From Corylus avellana (taxonomy: Eukaryota > Streptophyta > Magnoliopsida > Fagales > Betulaceae), in NCBI RefSeq assembly GCF_901000735.1, contig NC_081541.1, positions 39,080,446 to 39,144,445 on the forward strand: a stretch of 64,000 bases of DNA, written 5' to 3'. Positions 22,201 through 33,972 of this stretch are shown here, one piece after another. The position numbers were made by a program, and so were the translations under genes. How positions within the stretch are numbered: the first letter of the stretch is position 1; each line of letters begins with the position of its first letter. Under the pieces are notes generated by a model. It was not told where the DNA came from. It worked only from the letters and a program-made list of their open reading frames with translations, and did no database searches.

Positions 22201-23231
22201 GAAGTTCCTGGTATCTTTAGTTGATTCATAGGTAAGCATTTCAACTCTATAAGCTGAATTCTGCCGCATTCGAAAAATTACAACATCCAAATTCAATGTT
22301 TCTAAGTTCCTAACATTATAATGGATCTAATCAGTCAAGCTCTAGATAAAATAAATAAAATAAAATAAAAAGTGAGCAACTCTCTCTAATCGAAAGAAAT
22401 ATTGCTTAGCAATCAAATAATAACTTTGACGTAATTCTAAGGCCCTGAGGACAAAAACCCAATGTAAATCTAACATACAACAAATTGGTCGACGCAGACA
22501 CAGTTGCCACATCCTAACGCAGTAACACTTAAAAAAGAGAGGTCCTAAGTGGACCATTCTTTTTTTTTTACTTTTTTTTTTTTTTGTGGTAAATACTGGT
22601 GGACCATTCAAAAAGTATCCATATTCGAATATTGAGTAATTCTAGATGACCTATTTATGTCTTATTTGTATTTTACTAAGAATAAGAATAATGTGACTAT
22701 TAAAATTATCATCGTGATCGATAATTATTAAATTTTGATAAAAAATAATTTTAATAGCCTCATCATTTCTTAGTAGTACAAAATTAGGCCTAAGAATTAT
22801 ACCGTGCCAATCTAATCATTTGCTCAATTTAGTCCTTGACCAAATCAAAATGTACGTATATGTGAACTAATTTTATCCAAAAAAAAAGAAATTTGAACCT
22901 GTGGAATGAGGTTTCGCTTTGTGAGGAAGTCGAAGATGAAGACGAGGCCGTAGGCGCCGGCTATGAGAGCCGCCGTGGCTCCGGCGTCTTGAAGGATATC
23001 TCCGGTGGCGGCGCGTGGGATGCACGGAGAAGAGGAGGGATGGCGTAGGGGAGGAGCGAACGGCGCACCATGGAGAAGGTGGATACGGACAGAAGGAGCC
23101 GACTTCGGAGTGAGCCAAGCGGAGGAAAAGAGAGGAAGATCGGCGGTGGTCGTCGTCGTGGTGTACACGTGGCGGCGTACGAGATAGGAATTGGGGCGGA
23201 GAGGGGGTGGGGCACAACACAAGAACCTCAT
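19215..23231 (-). CDS. VTE5: Phytol kinase, chloroplastic (VTE5), with a frame break in exon 3
   Basis: Six exons, minus strand: 22899-23231, 20163-20230, 19909-20040, 19692-19807, 19504-19618, 19215-19401. The family phosphorylates phytol released from chlorophyll, feeding tocopherol synthesis in the plastid envelope. Exon 1 gives a Ser/Pro/Arg-rich transit peptide and first membrane segment ending TKRNLIPQ; exon 2 gives SLSRKLVHILSGLLF; exon 3 TEARYFASLVPFVN and later GLIKSVTREGKP; exon 4 ELLRGPLYYVL, FWRESP and AMMCGGDG; exon 5 GIADIIGRRFG and KSWAGSISM; exon 6 ATVVES and DDNISVPLAS, then the stop. The first true ATG is 23231. With canonical splicing exon 3 starts one base out of frame and meets TGA at 19995-19997; an extra base near 19980 restores the frame. 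Both sites are homopolymers (GGG 20038-20040, AAA 19980-19982), so this is either a pseudogene or consensus error. Other junctions are in phase. Confidence 0.88.
21095..21112. repeat. Poly(C)18 tract in VTE5 intron 1
   Basis: Eighteen consecutive C on the plus strand, so 18 G on the transcribed-RNA side of VTE5. It is exceptional in an AT-rich genome and could form a G-quadruplex in the pre-mRNA (inference). The length may not be exact. Confidence 0.9.
21275..22160 (-). mobile_element. 5'-truncated LINE (L1-type) fragment with zf-RVT domain
   Basis: On the minus strand, interrupted frames encode KVFLKAAFFAWTADLGKIL followed by a zinc-binding reverse-transcriptase tail (FCMYKSSRETMDHLLLHC), the C-terminal domain of plant L1-type ORF2 proteins. 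Stops and frameshifts show it is dead. The 3' end (about 21360 down to 21275) carries the tail words CTTGTATGCTCCCTGTGTACTTGGG and GCGCC, then an A-rich end, and is shared with the copies at 46345 and 48673. Its 5' limit is uncertain. Confidence 0.7.
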
Positions 23232-23916
23232 GATTAGCAAGCGAGAGCTTTTTCCGCTGTCGGCGCTGTGCGAGATATAGAGTAGTTAAGTTCGTGGACA
23301 AGTTGGACGAGTGTGGACTAACAGTCAAGTCGTTTGAATAGTGCTTAGAAAAAACAAAATTTAATTGATTTTTTTTTTTTTTAAAAAAAAAAAAAAGGTA
23401 CAAACACGTGGTTTACGTAATTTATAATTAACTTCATGTGTTATTATAAAAGTATGAAAAAAAAAAAAAAAAAAAAAAAACTTTACTCTTTACTATCAAA
23501 TTTTATTAACGGATTCGATGAGTATGACACTGACTTAAATATGATATTTGTTACAATTTTATTATCTTTGATGTGTCACACTACCAGAGATTTTGTTAAA
23601 TCAGTGAACATAATTTGACTATGAAAAGTAAATTATTTTTTTAGCATACTTTATAAACTTATGAATTCATTTTAATACTACATAGAGTTAATTACAAATA
23701 AGGTAAATTATATAAACTGATTTTTTATTATTTTTTTTAAATGAAGAGAATTCTCTTAAACTTAAGATATTATGTTGTGTAAGTTATTTTATTTCTTAAT
23801 TATTATTTATAAATTAAGTAATTAGAATTTTATTATTTATCACTTTTAACAACTTAATATGAATCATTTCACTATTTATTGTATTTTAAACGAGTTAATT
23901 TGATGAATAATGCTGC

Positions 23917-24075
23917 ACTTACTCTCATTTCTTTACATAATTTTTTTATACTTACCAGTAACTTTTAAAATCATAGTTAAATATGAGACAGATGTACTTA
24001 CTCTCATTTCTTTACATAATTTTTTTTATACTTACCAGTAACTTTTAAAATCATAGTTAAATATGAGACAGATGT
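23917..24075. repeat. 79/80-bp tandem duplication
   Basis: Copies begin at 23917 and 23996 and are identical except for one T in a homopolymer, running from ACTTACTCTCATTTC to ATATGAGACAGATG. Such identity implies a recent event. No coding content. Confidence 0.9.
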
Positions 24076-25222
24076 TTATTAGATTTTGATTTAATAATAA
24101 TTTTAAAAATTACTTATAAGTTAAAAAAAAAAGTAAGTGTATCATTCCTCTAATTTCCGATTATTGACATAATTAATGACCCCGTATTTATTTGTGGCAT
24201 TAGCTTAACTAGTAAAAGCCTAAATGGAATCATGTGCCATTAATTATTATGTCAAATCATTTAAATTTTAACAAAAAATAATATTAAAATGTTTTCACTT
24301 TCACATTAATGCCTTAAAAGTTCAAACGGTCACGTCTAATTACAAAAAATAAAAAAATAAAACAAAAACAAAAACTATCATGTGATGTGATGGTATTCTA
24401 CTCTCCTCCATGGACTATAATGCCTCCCGTACTGAGATCCGTGTACCGGATGTATTGTCCAAGTTGTGACAACAAAAATGAGTTTTTTTTTTTTTTTTTT
24501 TTAATTTTAATATTTTTAATTTTTTTATATTAGTTTGGATGACTGTTGAAATGGCAAAACTATCTCTTCAATTTGCCGTTTGAGCATGGTCAAATCATAC
24601 ATTTTGATTGAAAATGTGGTTCAACGAATTGAAATTGTCAATTTGAGAGCGGTCTAACCATCTTCATGACCATCCACAATGGTTAGTTTGAGATGGCTCA
24701 ACCACTCATTTGATCAAAAAGAATGGTGTAGCCACTTCCAAACAATTAATTTGATGGAATGGTTCAATCATCCCAACAACTATAAATATTACTTACTGGC
24801 ACGATCTGGGCCAAACATTTTAAATGAACGAACGATACTAGTAAAATGCATTGCACGTGGTATTACATGAAATCCAAACCCATGAAGTCATTTTCTTTGA
24901 TGATGCCAGGACATAGCTTCAATGGGAATATCTTCAATTTGGTCTGTATTTGGAGGAGGAGTTTGAAGTAGAGGTGAAACAATCTGGACAGCTAGTAGGA
25001 TTTCATGGAGACTGGTGATAGAACTTATAGGAGAGCAAAGAAATGATACAACTTACCAGGATAAGGATAAACCTAGAGGTACCTCAATTATTCTTTTAGC
25101 TAATTACTAGAGTAACCATAACATACAGCAGAACCCAACCTAAACGTAACTCAATTCAAAACCAAACTACCCAAATTGATACCCTTTTTTAAATGGAAAA
25201 TTTTAAGTAAAAGTTCACAGAC

Positions 25223-25517
25223 TCAATTGAGATAATGTTCTCCTAAACTATCAAAGTTTGTCAGTATTTCTATTCAATGAGGAAAATACCATTAATAAAA
25301 TAAAAAAATATTTTTAAACAAACTAAAGCTATTTTTTTATAAATAAAAAAAAACCATGGTGTGGAATTTTTTTTTTAAAAATCGTTTTTTTTTAAAAAAA
25401 AATTTTCAAATTTATTAGAATATTTTTATCTTATTGAAAAAAATTTATGATCATTTTTGTCTTTTTGCAGGTTTTGGGGGACATTGTTAGTTTATGGGAG
25501 AACATTGTGACAGTTGA
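25223..25517. mobile_element. Small foldback element
   Basis: Left arm (25223-25252, AGATAATGTTCTCCTAAACTA) is complementary with a few mismatches to the right arm (25486-25517, TAGTTTATGGGAGAACATTGT). The middle is A/T homopolymers. No target duplication found. Confidence 0.5.
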
Positions 25518-25884
25518 AAGTTTGGAGGAACATTATCAATTTGGTGGTAGTTTGAAAGAGATATATGGACATTTTCCAGAATTTTATCATGACTCCTTGA
25601 ATATTCGGAGTACTACCTTTTGGGAGCGGTTACTACCATCTTAAAAAAAAACGCTAGTTACATATGCGTTATCATCTTAAAAAGAATAGTCAATTTAAAG
25701 TTTCTTCATAACCACTTATATAAAAAACCTAATTTCATTTAATAATTAATCAATATGAGACTTAGTACTCATAAACTCTCTTTATAAACCACCAACTGCA
25801 ACTGAGTTACTCATTTTTCCAATAGAAGACTCGGGTGTTAGAGCATTAGTAGCAGATGTCTTATATGTCATTCCCTTTCCTATG

Positions 25885-26535
25885 ATTAGGAAAAATTAAA
25901 AAAAAAAAAACCACAAAAACACACCCACATCAAAATCCCTATATTTAACCTACATCAAAGGGTATCAACGTAGATACCAAATGCTTTATTAAATTATAAA
26001 CAAATCATTCTCTCTCTTATCTCTTTCACATGTCCCAACAATTTTCTCTCATCTCTCATCTCTCATTGGTTGCAATGATAAAAAGAAATAGTATTTAATT
26101 TATATATAAAAAAAATAAAGAAACCTATTATGAAATGTTTTTTTTATAGGGAATCAAAAAGTAGTTTTAGTCCCTAAATTGAAAAAAAAGACTCCCTATA
26201 GTTCATTCTCTTCCCTATGTTTAAGAAAAATCTCAAAAAAACCACAAAAAATACCCACATCAGGTGCCTTAAATATAACCAACATCAAAGGGCATCTACA
26301 GTGTTTCCCAATTTGTAGATACCCAATGCATTATTAAATTATAAAAAATTGATTCTCTCTCATATCTTCTTCGTCTACAATTTTCTCTCATTTCTCCTCT
26401 CTCATTGGTTGCAATGATAAAAAGAAATAGTATTTAATTCATATACGAAAAAATAAAGAAATCTATTGTAAAGTATTTTTTTTATAGAGAATAAAAAAAT
26501 AATTTTATTTCCTAAATTGAGAGAAAATAATTAGA
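25885..26535. repeat. Diverged tandem duplication, about 336 bp
   Basis: Two adjacent copies (about 25885-26220 and 26221-26535) share AAACCACAAAAA, ACATCAAAGGG, CTCATTGGTTGCAATGATAAA and TCCCTAAATTG blocks in the same order. Divergence is appreciable. It may be two tandem MITEs; the end motifs are unclear. Confidence 0.65.
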
Positions 26536-26844
26536 AAGTTGCTGCTAGTACTCTTACACCGACAAACTCCTTCACCACCTATTCCCTTCTTTTTTATTTG
26601 TTTTCATTACATTGTTGGCATTTGTTGCTGACGAAATGCTTAGACTTGCATGCCCATATTTGACACCCTAGACTGTGAAACATTTGTGCACTTTTATAAA
26701 TTTTTTATTTTTATTTTTATTTTTTATTGTAGGTGTGCACTTTAATAATTTAATTTGAAAAAAAAAAAAGGAAGTGGTAGAGTCGTCGACTCCCCAAAAA
26801 CAGAATAAACGACATTATATGCCTCTTCCCGCCGAATCCTCCGG

Positions 26845-26852
26845 GAATATCC
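26845..26852 (+). promoter_or_regulatory. P1BS motif (PHR1-binding site) in the PHF1 promoter
   Basis: GAATATCC fits the P1BS consensus GNATATNC bound by PHR1-type MYB factors, which control phosphate-starvation genes. It lies about 27 bp before the TATA box and about 320 bp before the PHF1 start. PHF1 is a known PHR1-responsive gene in Arabidopsis, so position and gene identity support each other. The motif is short and binding is not shown. Confidence 0.55.
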
Positions 26853-26878
26853 GCCAAACCAAAAACTCTCCTCTCTAT

Positions 26879-26885
26879 TTATAAA
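26879..26885 (+). promoter_or_regulatory. TATA box of PHF1
   Basis: TTATAAA, within TATTTATAAACC, is the best TATA-like sequence upstream of the gene. It would place transcription start near 26910 and leave a 5' UTR of about 260 bases that includes pyrimidine-rich TCTTCTCTTC stretches. Confidence 0.5.
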
Positions 26886-27172
26886 CCCAAAAACACTCGG
26901 TACGAGTTGACATTGCTCTTCCCACCACTGTTGCTTGGATCGGCGGTGTTTCTTAAGTAGGACCCACCAAAAGCATCTAAAAAGGCCAAAAAAAAAAAAT
27001 CTATTTCCACCTCACAACAAAAATCCTATTTTAATCTGCGACGGACAAAATCGCGCCTCCCAGTATTTAACGTTGTGTTTTCTCTTCTCTTCTTCTCTGC
27101 CTCTAAAACTCTGTTTTCCAACAACGGTTTCGTCGTTCAACTGCGGAAGCAAATTTTCGCTGTCTTTGATTG

Positions 27173-30100
27173 ATGGAGGGTGGTGGGTCGAAGCAGGGTC
27201 CGGTGACGTGCGGGTCGTGGATCCGGAGGCCCGAGAAGGTGAATCTGGTGGTGATGGGCAGGGCGAGTGGTGGGGAATCCTCTCCTTCTGTGCTTGAGAT
27301 CTTCTCCTTCGATCCCAAGACCGCCTCTCTCTCTTCCTCTCCTCTGGTCTCTTTCTAAAGCTTGAACCAATGTGTTTCTGTTAAAACGCATCGTTTTGAG
27401 TTCGTTAATCTTTCTTTTTTTTTCCTGAATTCAACTCATCTTTTTTCCGTTGACCGTTGACGCAACCCGTTAATCTTTTTTAGCTTAGTTTTTCCTTTTA
27501 CTTTCTCAGCGACCAAACGGAGGAACATGGGTATGGAATTTATCTCACTCGGTGTTTTTTTTTTTTTTTTTGTTCTTGCTTTAGACCACGTACGTTATTG
27601 AGCAAGTGGATGGCGATCCTGTTTCAATTGCGGTGCACCCCAGCGGGGACGATATCGTGTGCTCTACGACTAATGGAGGCTGCAAGTGAGTCTCTTTGCT
27701 ATAAATTTAAACAATTTTTGATACCCTTTTGTGAGAGATTTTCTGGGGTTCTTGTTAATTTGATGACAATTATGGTTTCTATTTGTTGCCCTTTATGACT
27801 TGTGGGTTTTTTTTTTTTTTTTTTTCTGTATGAGTCTATCTCTCTTCCCACAGGAAAAATAAAAAAAGAAATTTCATATTAAATTTTGGTTGGGGTGGTG
27901 TGGAAGTATATAACAACTTCGTTGTATGGATTTAAATTCCTAGAGAAATTGCTACGTTTCTTCTTTCTTCATTTTTCAAAGTACTTTCTTGGAGTGGGCT
28001 GATGCCCCTGGATTGCTATTTTGAATTAAAAGGGTTGGAAATGAAATAATATGGACATCTAAATAAATGTCCTTTGTAGCCTTTTCTCTTTGTTAGGGGC
28101 AAATCCATAATAGTATGATTTATTGGGGCTTACAAGGGCTCAATTAGGGATGGTTACTTACTTGTTCCATGGAGTAATGGCCTGAAAGGGCTCTTTATGA
28201 TGAAGCTTAGCAAGCTCAACCACCTTTGTGGGCAAGTACAATAACAAGTGAGATACCTCAGACAATTGGCCTTTCTGTCCTGCTGGACCATAAATCTAAT
28301 TTAATCTTTCCATTGAAAAAGAAATAAATTGTCTAATGTTCTCATTAAGAAACTGTAATTGTTAGCGTGTGAATAGGATCTGCATGAGAACTCCTTTTTG
28401 CGCTAGTTTGTGTTAGTGATATGGTTCAAGTATCTTTTTTTCATTGGACTTGTTGTGTTCACCATGCATAGTTTATTGTAGGCTTAGTTGTTTAGACTCA
28501 AGGGTTGTGCTTATTCAAGGCTCACCTAGGCTACTCTAATTCTATGCTGCTTGGGTACTTGGAAGCCAGATGATTCAAGGGTGCTCTCTGCTAGATCCTT
28601 TAATGAAAGTTTCTTTTTATGCAGTGACTTGATTCTCATTAATCTGCAGAACATCATTTTGTGTTCAAGATATTATGTAAATATTACAGTAGGTTTTATA
28701 ATGATCTCTGAAGGGCTTTGGGCGGAGACAGAGTGAAAAGTGTTTTGGACATTTTCTTGTATAAATTGCAAGATCCTCTTGCCCCTCTATTTTCTTTGAT
28801 AATTTTTTTTTTTTTTTTCCTGGGGACCTTTTTGGAGAGGGGAGCTTTTACTTGCGAAATTGTTGACGTTTTAGTGGAAACTGCATCCCCTTGAGCCTTG
28901 CTAGGTATCCATTAATGCAAGAAGGTGTAGAAATATAACTAAATGTTTCTTGTAACGTGCAGATTGTTTGAGTTGTATGGTCGAGAATCAGGCACAAGGC
29001 TGTTGGCCAAGGAACTACCTCGTCTTCAAGGTGTTGGTCCGCAGAAATGCATATCTTTTAGTGTTGATGGATCTAAATTTGCTACTGGTGGGGTGGTAAG
29101 CAATAAAAATAATCCAATGAATCATTACCATATGGTGTCCAGCCCTTCTTGTTTGAAATGTTTTTATATCCCACCAATGTATTCTGGTATATTTCTTAAT
29201 CACATATAGGATGGGCATCTCAGAATCTTGGAGTGGCCAAGCCTGCGTGTTATTTTAGATGAACCAAAAGCGCATAAATCTGTACGCGATATGGATTTTA
29301 GGTAAGTTGAGCTTATGTGTCCGTGTATTGTGTGTCTCTTTTAAGTCAATAACATATTTGTTTATGTTAGTCGTGTGTGCCAATGCACTAAAAAACATAC
29401 TTAAATTAAGTACACACTTGGTTGGATAGGATTGCAGCTATATGGACAGTTTCCCACTTGATATTTTTGATAAACTAGCCTCTTGAAAGAGGTTCTTTAA
29501 AATGTATTTTTTTCTAAGTGAGGAGTTTATGGGATTTGAAATTTGAAAGGCTTCACCTCCAACCCAAACTGAAAATAATTTTGAAAGAGTTGGAGATATT
29601 GCAGGCCTAGATACTGAATATTTGTGCCTTCTTTGTTCATTATCCAGCCTAGACTCCGAGTTTTTAGCTTCAACATCTACTGATGGTTCAGCAAGAATAT
29701 GGAAGACGGAAGATGGTCTTCCATTGACTACTTTGACTCGCAACTCGGTATTTTTTATCTAATCAAACAGTCTGTGGTGGTATTGTGCAGATAGCTCTTA
29801 TATCTTGGTGTCTCATGTGGTGTGCCTTCCTGCAGGATGAAAAGATTGAATTATGTCGGTTTTCTAAGGATGGGACAAAGCCATTTCTATTTTGCACTGT
29901 TCAGAAAGGTCATAACCTCAAATTTAAGTTTAAGCTATTTAATCATTTTTATTCAGCAACTTAGAGTGTACTTGTACTTAATGAACAGGTGATAAGGCCA
30001 TCACTGCAGTCTGGGACATAAGTACATGGAAGAAAATTGGGCATAAGAGGTTGCTTAGAAAACCTGCTTCTATAATGTCCACAAGCCTGGATGGGAAATA

Positions 30101-30732
30101 TCTTGCTCTGTAAGCATTTAACCTATTTGGACTTTAGTTATTTGATGATTAGGCTTATGTTACTGTTAATTGCATAGTAAGGAAACTTGCTTTGACAGGT
30201 TTACAAGCTTGCATTTTCAACATTGCCTGTAATCATTTACCTTCATCAATACTATTAAATAGAGGAAACTCTTCATGTGGACGGATTAGACATTGAATCA
30301 CTAGACCATTTTACTGTAAAAAGTAAAAAGTAAAAATAAAAAACCTTACTTCCTCCAACGATTGATCAAGTTATACATGTTGGGAAAAAGAATTAGCCAA
30401 TATTACTTCCTCCAGTAACTTACTTTTCTTGAGACTCGTGATTTTCTTTACCAATTGTTGAAGTGTGTGCTTTGTGCATGCCTGCTGTGCATGCAAAATA
30501 TTAATTTGATAAGATATTATGTGCTATCTTATTTGGGTGGTGCTCAAAATTAAAGTTTTCTGTTACTTTCACATCTAAACAATATAAGCTTATGGATACA
30601 TAAAAGTGTTTTCCCCCTTTGATGTGCATGACAAATATGAGGAGAACATGCAATCCAGCTGCAGGGAAAAATATGAAACATAATAAGTTATTCACCAGGT
30701 GTAATTGATCATGCACTCTCCCTCATTCTATG

Positions 30733-30801
<69 letters not shown>

Positions 30802-33800
30802 CCAAATGATTAGTTTGTCCTTTAATTATATGTAAAATTAATAAATATAAGTTCAATATGTTGTTTCTTGGCTGGAAAATGTTGCTTTGATGAGAATTAG
30901 TAAAATTTTGTGAATTCCGTGATATTTTTCTGACTAATATGTCAATTTTTCTTCCTCCAGGGGAAGCAAAGATGGAGATATATGTGTAGTTGAGGTAAAG
31001 AAAATGGAGGTCTCCCACTGGAGTAAGAGGCTACACCTGGGTGCGTGTATTGCAGTGCTAGAGTTTTGTCCCACCGAAAGGTAACGTCCACTGATAAAAT
31101 ATTGTTATTTATTGATGTATAAATTTCTTATAGCTTCGGTATCTCTTCTCTTAATTCATAGAAATCAATACATTCATGAGAAAGTCCTTGATCTTTGTCA
31201 GGAAGAATGTCTAGAATCAGACTATAGGTGATAATTCAACATTGAATAGACCGTTATACAAATAAATGATATACAAAATGTTTTAGAAAGGCTCTGTATC
31301 CTAACTTGATGCTTGACATGTAGAAAGTTGGATATTTTTGTTTTTTGGGGAAATTATCCTTTCCCCCAATGAACAACCATGCAATGACTATTTCCCTCCA
31401 TCAACTTCCAACTTTACATTACGACCCCATCAAACTACCATTTCCTTACTAAAAACCCCCCTCCGTCAGTTAAGGTCGTTAAGTGGGATGGTCAACCTTG
31501 TGAACAATACCTATGCCGTGAACAGTATCGTGAACAGTACAGTTGACCATCCGACTTAACGGCCTTGATTGATGGAAGGGGAGTTTTGGTAACAAAATGG
31601 TAGTTTGATGGGGTCGTAATGTAAAGTTGGTAGTTGATTGGAGGAAATGGTCATTGCGTGGTAGTTCATGGAGGAAAAGGATAATTTCCCCCCTTTTTAT
31701 TTTTTATTTTTTATATTTTTCATTTTTTCCTTTTGGTGCCTCCAAGGTTACCTTTGCTTTTATTTTTTTCTTTCCAAGATCTAAACTAAGCACAACGAAA
31801 GACATGCGGCCTCAAAGGCCTTTGCCTGGTTATCCATCCTTCAGATTCTGATAAGCAACATAAATTATTCTCTGCCAAATTTTGTATAATTTATTTTTAA
31901 CTTTTGTATCTGTCCTTGGAAGTCGAAAGAAAAGAAGAAAAAATTGGCGGAAGAAGAAGAGGAAAGTACTGTCTTCTTTCATTGATGATTATACCATACG
32001 GTTACCTGTAGAAGAGTAATACAATCTTACATGGAAATATACTTATTGCAGATTACAATGAGAAATAATGGGAATAAAATCAGACAACAAAATCAAATTA
32101 GGGAGAATCATATTAGCTGCATATCAGAAGTTTCCTTCTTCAACACTTAACTACCCTCTGGTGTATTTTGAAAGATTTTTATTGGTGGGTAGTTAGTGTG
32201 ATTTTTCCTGAAATTTCTGAATTTACATTGAGGTGCCTAATTTTGTCTTTCAATTAGTGGCGAAGGCGAGCATTAAAAACTTTTATCATAAAAATGATCC
32301 TGGTAACCTCTTTCTATAGTAGTTCTTACTGGATTGGTATCATTCTCATACATCTCTCTCTCTCTCTCTCTCTTTCTCTCTAAACTTTTTGGGGCCATCA
32401 ATATCCTAAAAAGGAAGGGCTTTGCAAAATAATCCAAACTTCTCGTGTTCTTCTTTCTGTTCTCTTTTTCTTTTCTTTTCTTTTATTTTTTCCCCTTTTT
32501 GTCAGTTGTTTAGATTTATATTGCATCTGACAGTACTTCTATCCATTTCCTTGTAAGATTGTGACCAACTGGAGGTCCATGTTGACTTGACAGTTACCAG
32601 GACAACAATGTTTAAACAATGGCTGAGATGATATTGGCCAGTCTAAGCGTCAATTTTTTATGCCCAAATCTGGAAGTTTATGCCAAAGTCCTTAAGATGG
32701 ATTCTTTTTTGAAAAATGCTACAAATCATTCTGCTGTCCATCCGCTGTACATCTCCTTATAGTTTTGGTCCCACAAATTCAATGGTAGATTTGCAAATGG
32801 GATGGATTGCAGATGGATAGCAGAATGATGTGCAACATATATATTCTTTTTTTGGCTTTCATTGATAAATGAATCCTGATCTGTTGATGAAACTGGTTAC
32901 CCTCACTTTGTCTGAAATCCTTATTACTCTCTACAAAGTTCTTGACAAAGTGTTGTACCATTATTGTAGGATTTTTTCTGTAGTTATGCATTTTTTATCA
33001 AAGGAGTTAAACACCCTGCAAGTCAATGGGTGAACTAATTTGATGTTTTTTATCTTCAATCTTTAAAGGTTGTGGATAAAGAATGGATTTCTATTGATCA
33101 AATATAAGTGAAGATATTAAATAAAGGAATCAAAGTGACGCCTGAAGGACTGATCCCCTTAGGAGGCTCTCAGCTTATAGAGCAACAGCCATGAAGTAGG
33201 GGCTAACACTTTAAGGAATCATAGCAACATACTTTTGGCAGAACTGGCCAAATCATGAAGAAAAACGAAACAAAACTTGTGACTAGGGACATTTTTTTTG
33301 GACTTTCCACCAAAATATCATAGTTTTTTTAGTTTTTTTTTTTTCTTCCCTTTTTTGATGAATAGTTGGTTATGAGTCCAGTGACTAGAATAGCTTAAGT
33401 TTGGGAGTCCGATCTTTAGAGTTGCTAATCCGGCACTAAGCCTGTAAGAAACATACTCTTTCATCACATTTGCTTTAAGAATGATAAAGGTTGGGCACAT
33501 ATGATGGTTTCTTAAAGTTTCATTTGGATATTTTTTGATTCCTCCATCCATATATTTATTGTGACTTTGACATGCATCCATTTATTTTATTTTATTTTTC
33601 TTCTTATCATTCAATTATAGAAGTTTTAAATGCCAAAGTCTTAAGTCACTCTGTTATAATTCTAGTTTGCTAGTTATTTCATTTTGAATTTCAGTCATGG
33701 GATTTCATTTGAGAGCAAACAAAATCAAGAGCCTTCATTGCAATACGAACTTATCCATAAATGATTTCTGAAGAGATGTAATCGGTATACACGTATTGTT

Positions 33801-33936
33801 ACCGATCTAGATATTTTATGGTTTTGGCTTCTTAATTTTATGTGGGTTGCTTGCCTTTTTGCAGGGTTGTGCTTACTACTTCTTCTGAATGGGGAGCTGT
33901 GGTGACTAAGCTGAATGTTCCTGCAGATTGGAAAGG

Positions 33937-33972
<36 letters not shown>

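Larger units (their letters stand above)
20231..22898 (-). other. Large intron 1 of VTE5
   Basis: It runs from the donor after CAG (exon 1 end) to the acceptor GAGCAG before exon 2, 2.67 kb. It contains a LINE 3' fragment in the same orientation as the gene and a pure C18 run. Nothing else coding is visible. Confidence 0.8.
23232..26844. other. Intergenic region between VTE5 and PHF1 (divergent promoters)
   Basis: VTE5 (minus) and PHF1 (plus) are transcribed away from each other, so this 3.6 kb holds both promoters. A weak TATA-like CTATATCTC sits on the minus strand near 23272-23282. Other content: a 79-bp tandem duplication (23917-24075), a foldback (about 25223-25517) and a diverged about 336-bp tandem duplication (25885-26535). 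Small open frames here are not convincing. Confidence 0.5.

Noticed and set aside
23232..23240. VTE5 start three codons further upstream
   Set aside because: The upstream codon at 23240 is TTG, not ATG; the first ATG is 23231.
22873..23403. 176-codon minus-strand frame rich in Ser/Arg/His
   Set aside because: It overlaps VTE5 exon 1 in another frame; the exon 1 frame joins in phase to recognised VTE5 exons and this one does not.
25447..25644. 65-codon frame preceded by TTTTTGCAG, resembling an exon start
   Set aside because: It overlaps the right arm of a foldback element, has no homologous partner exon nearby, and resembles no known protein.
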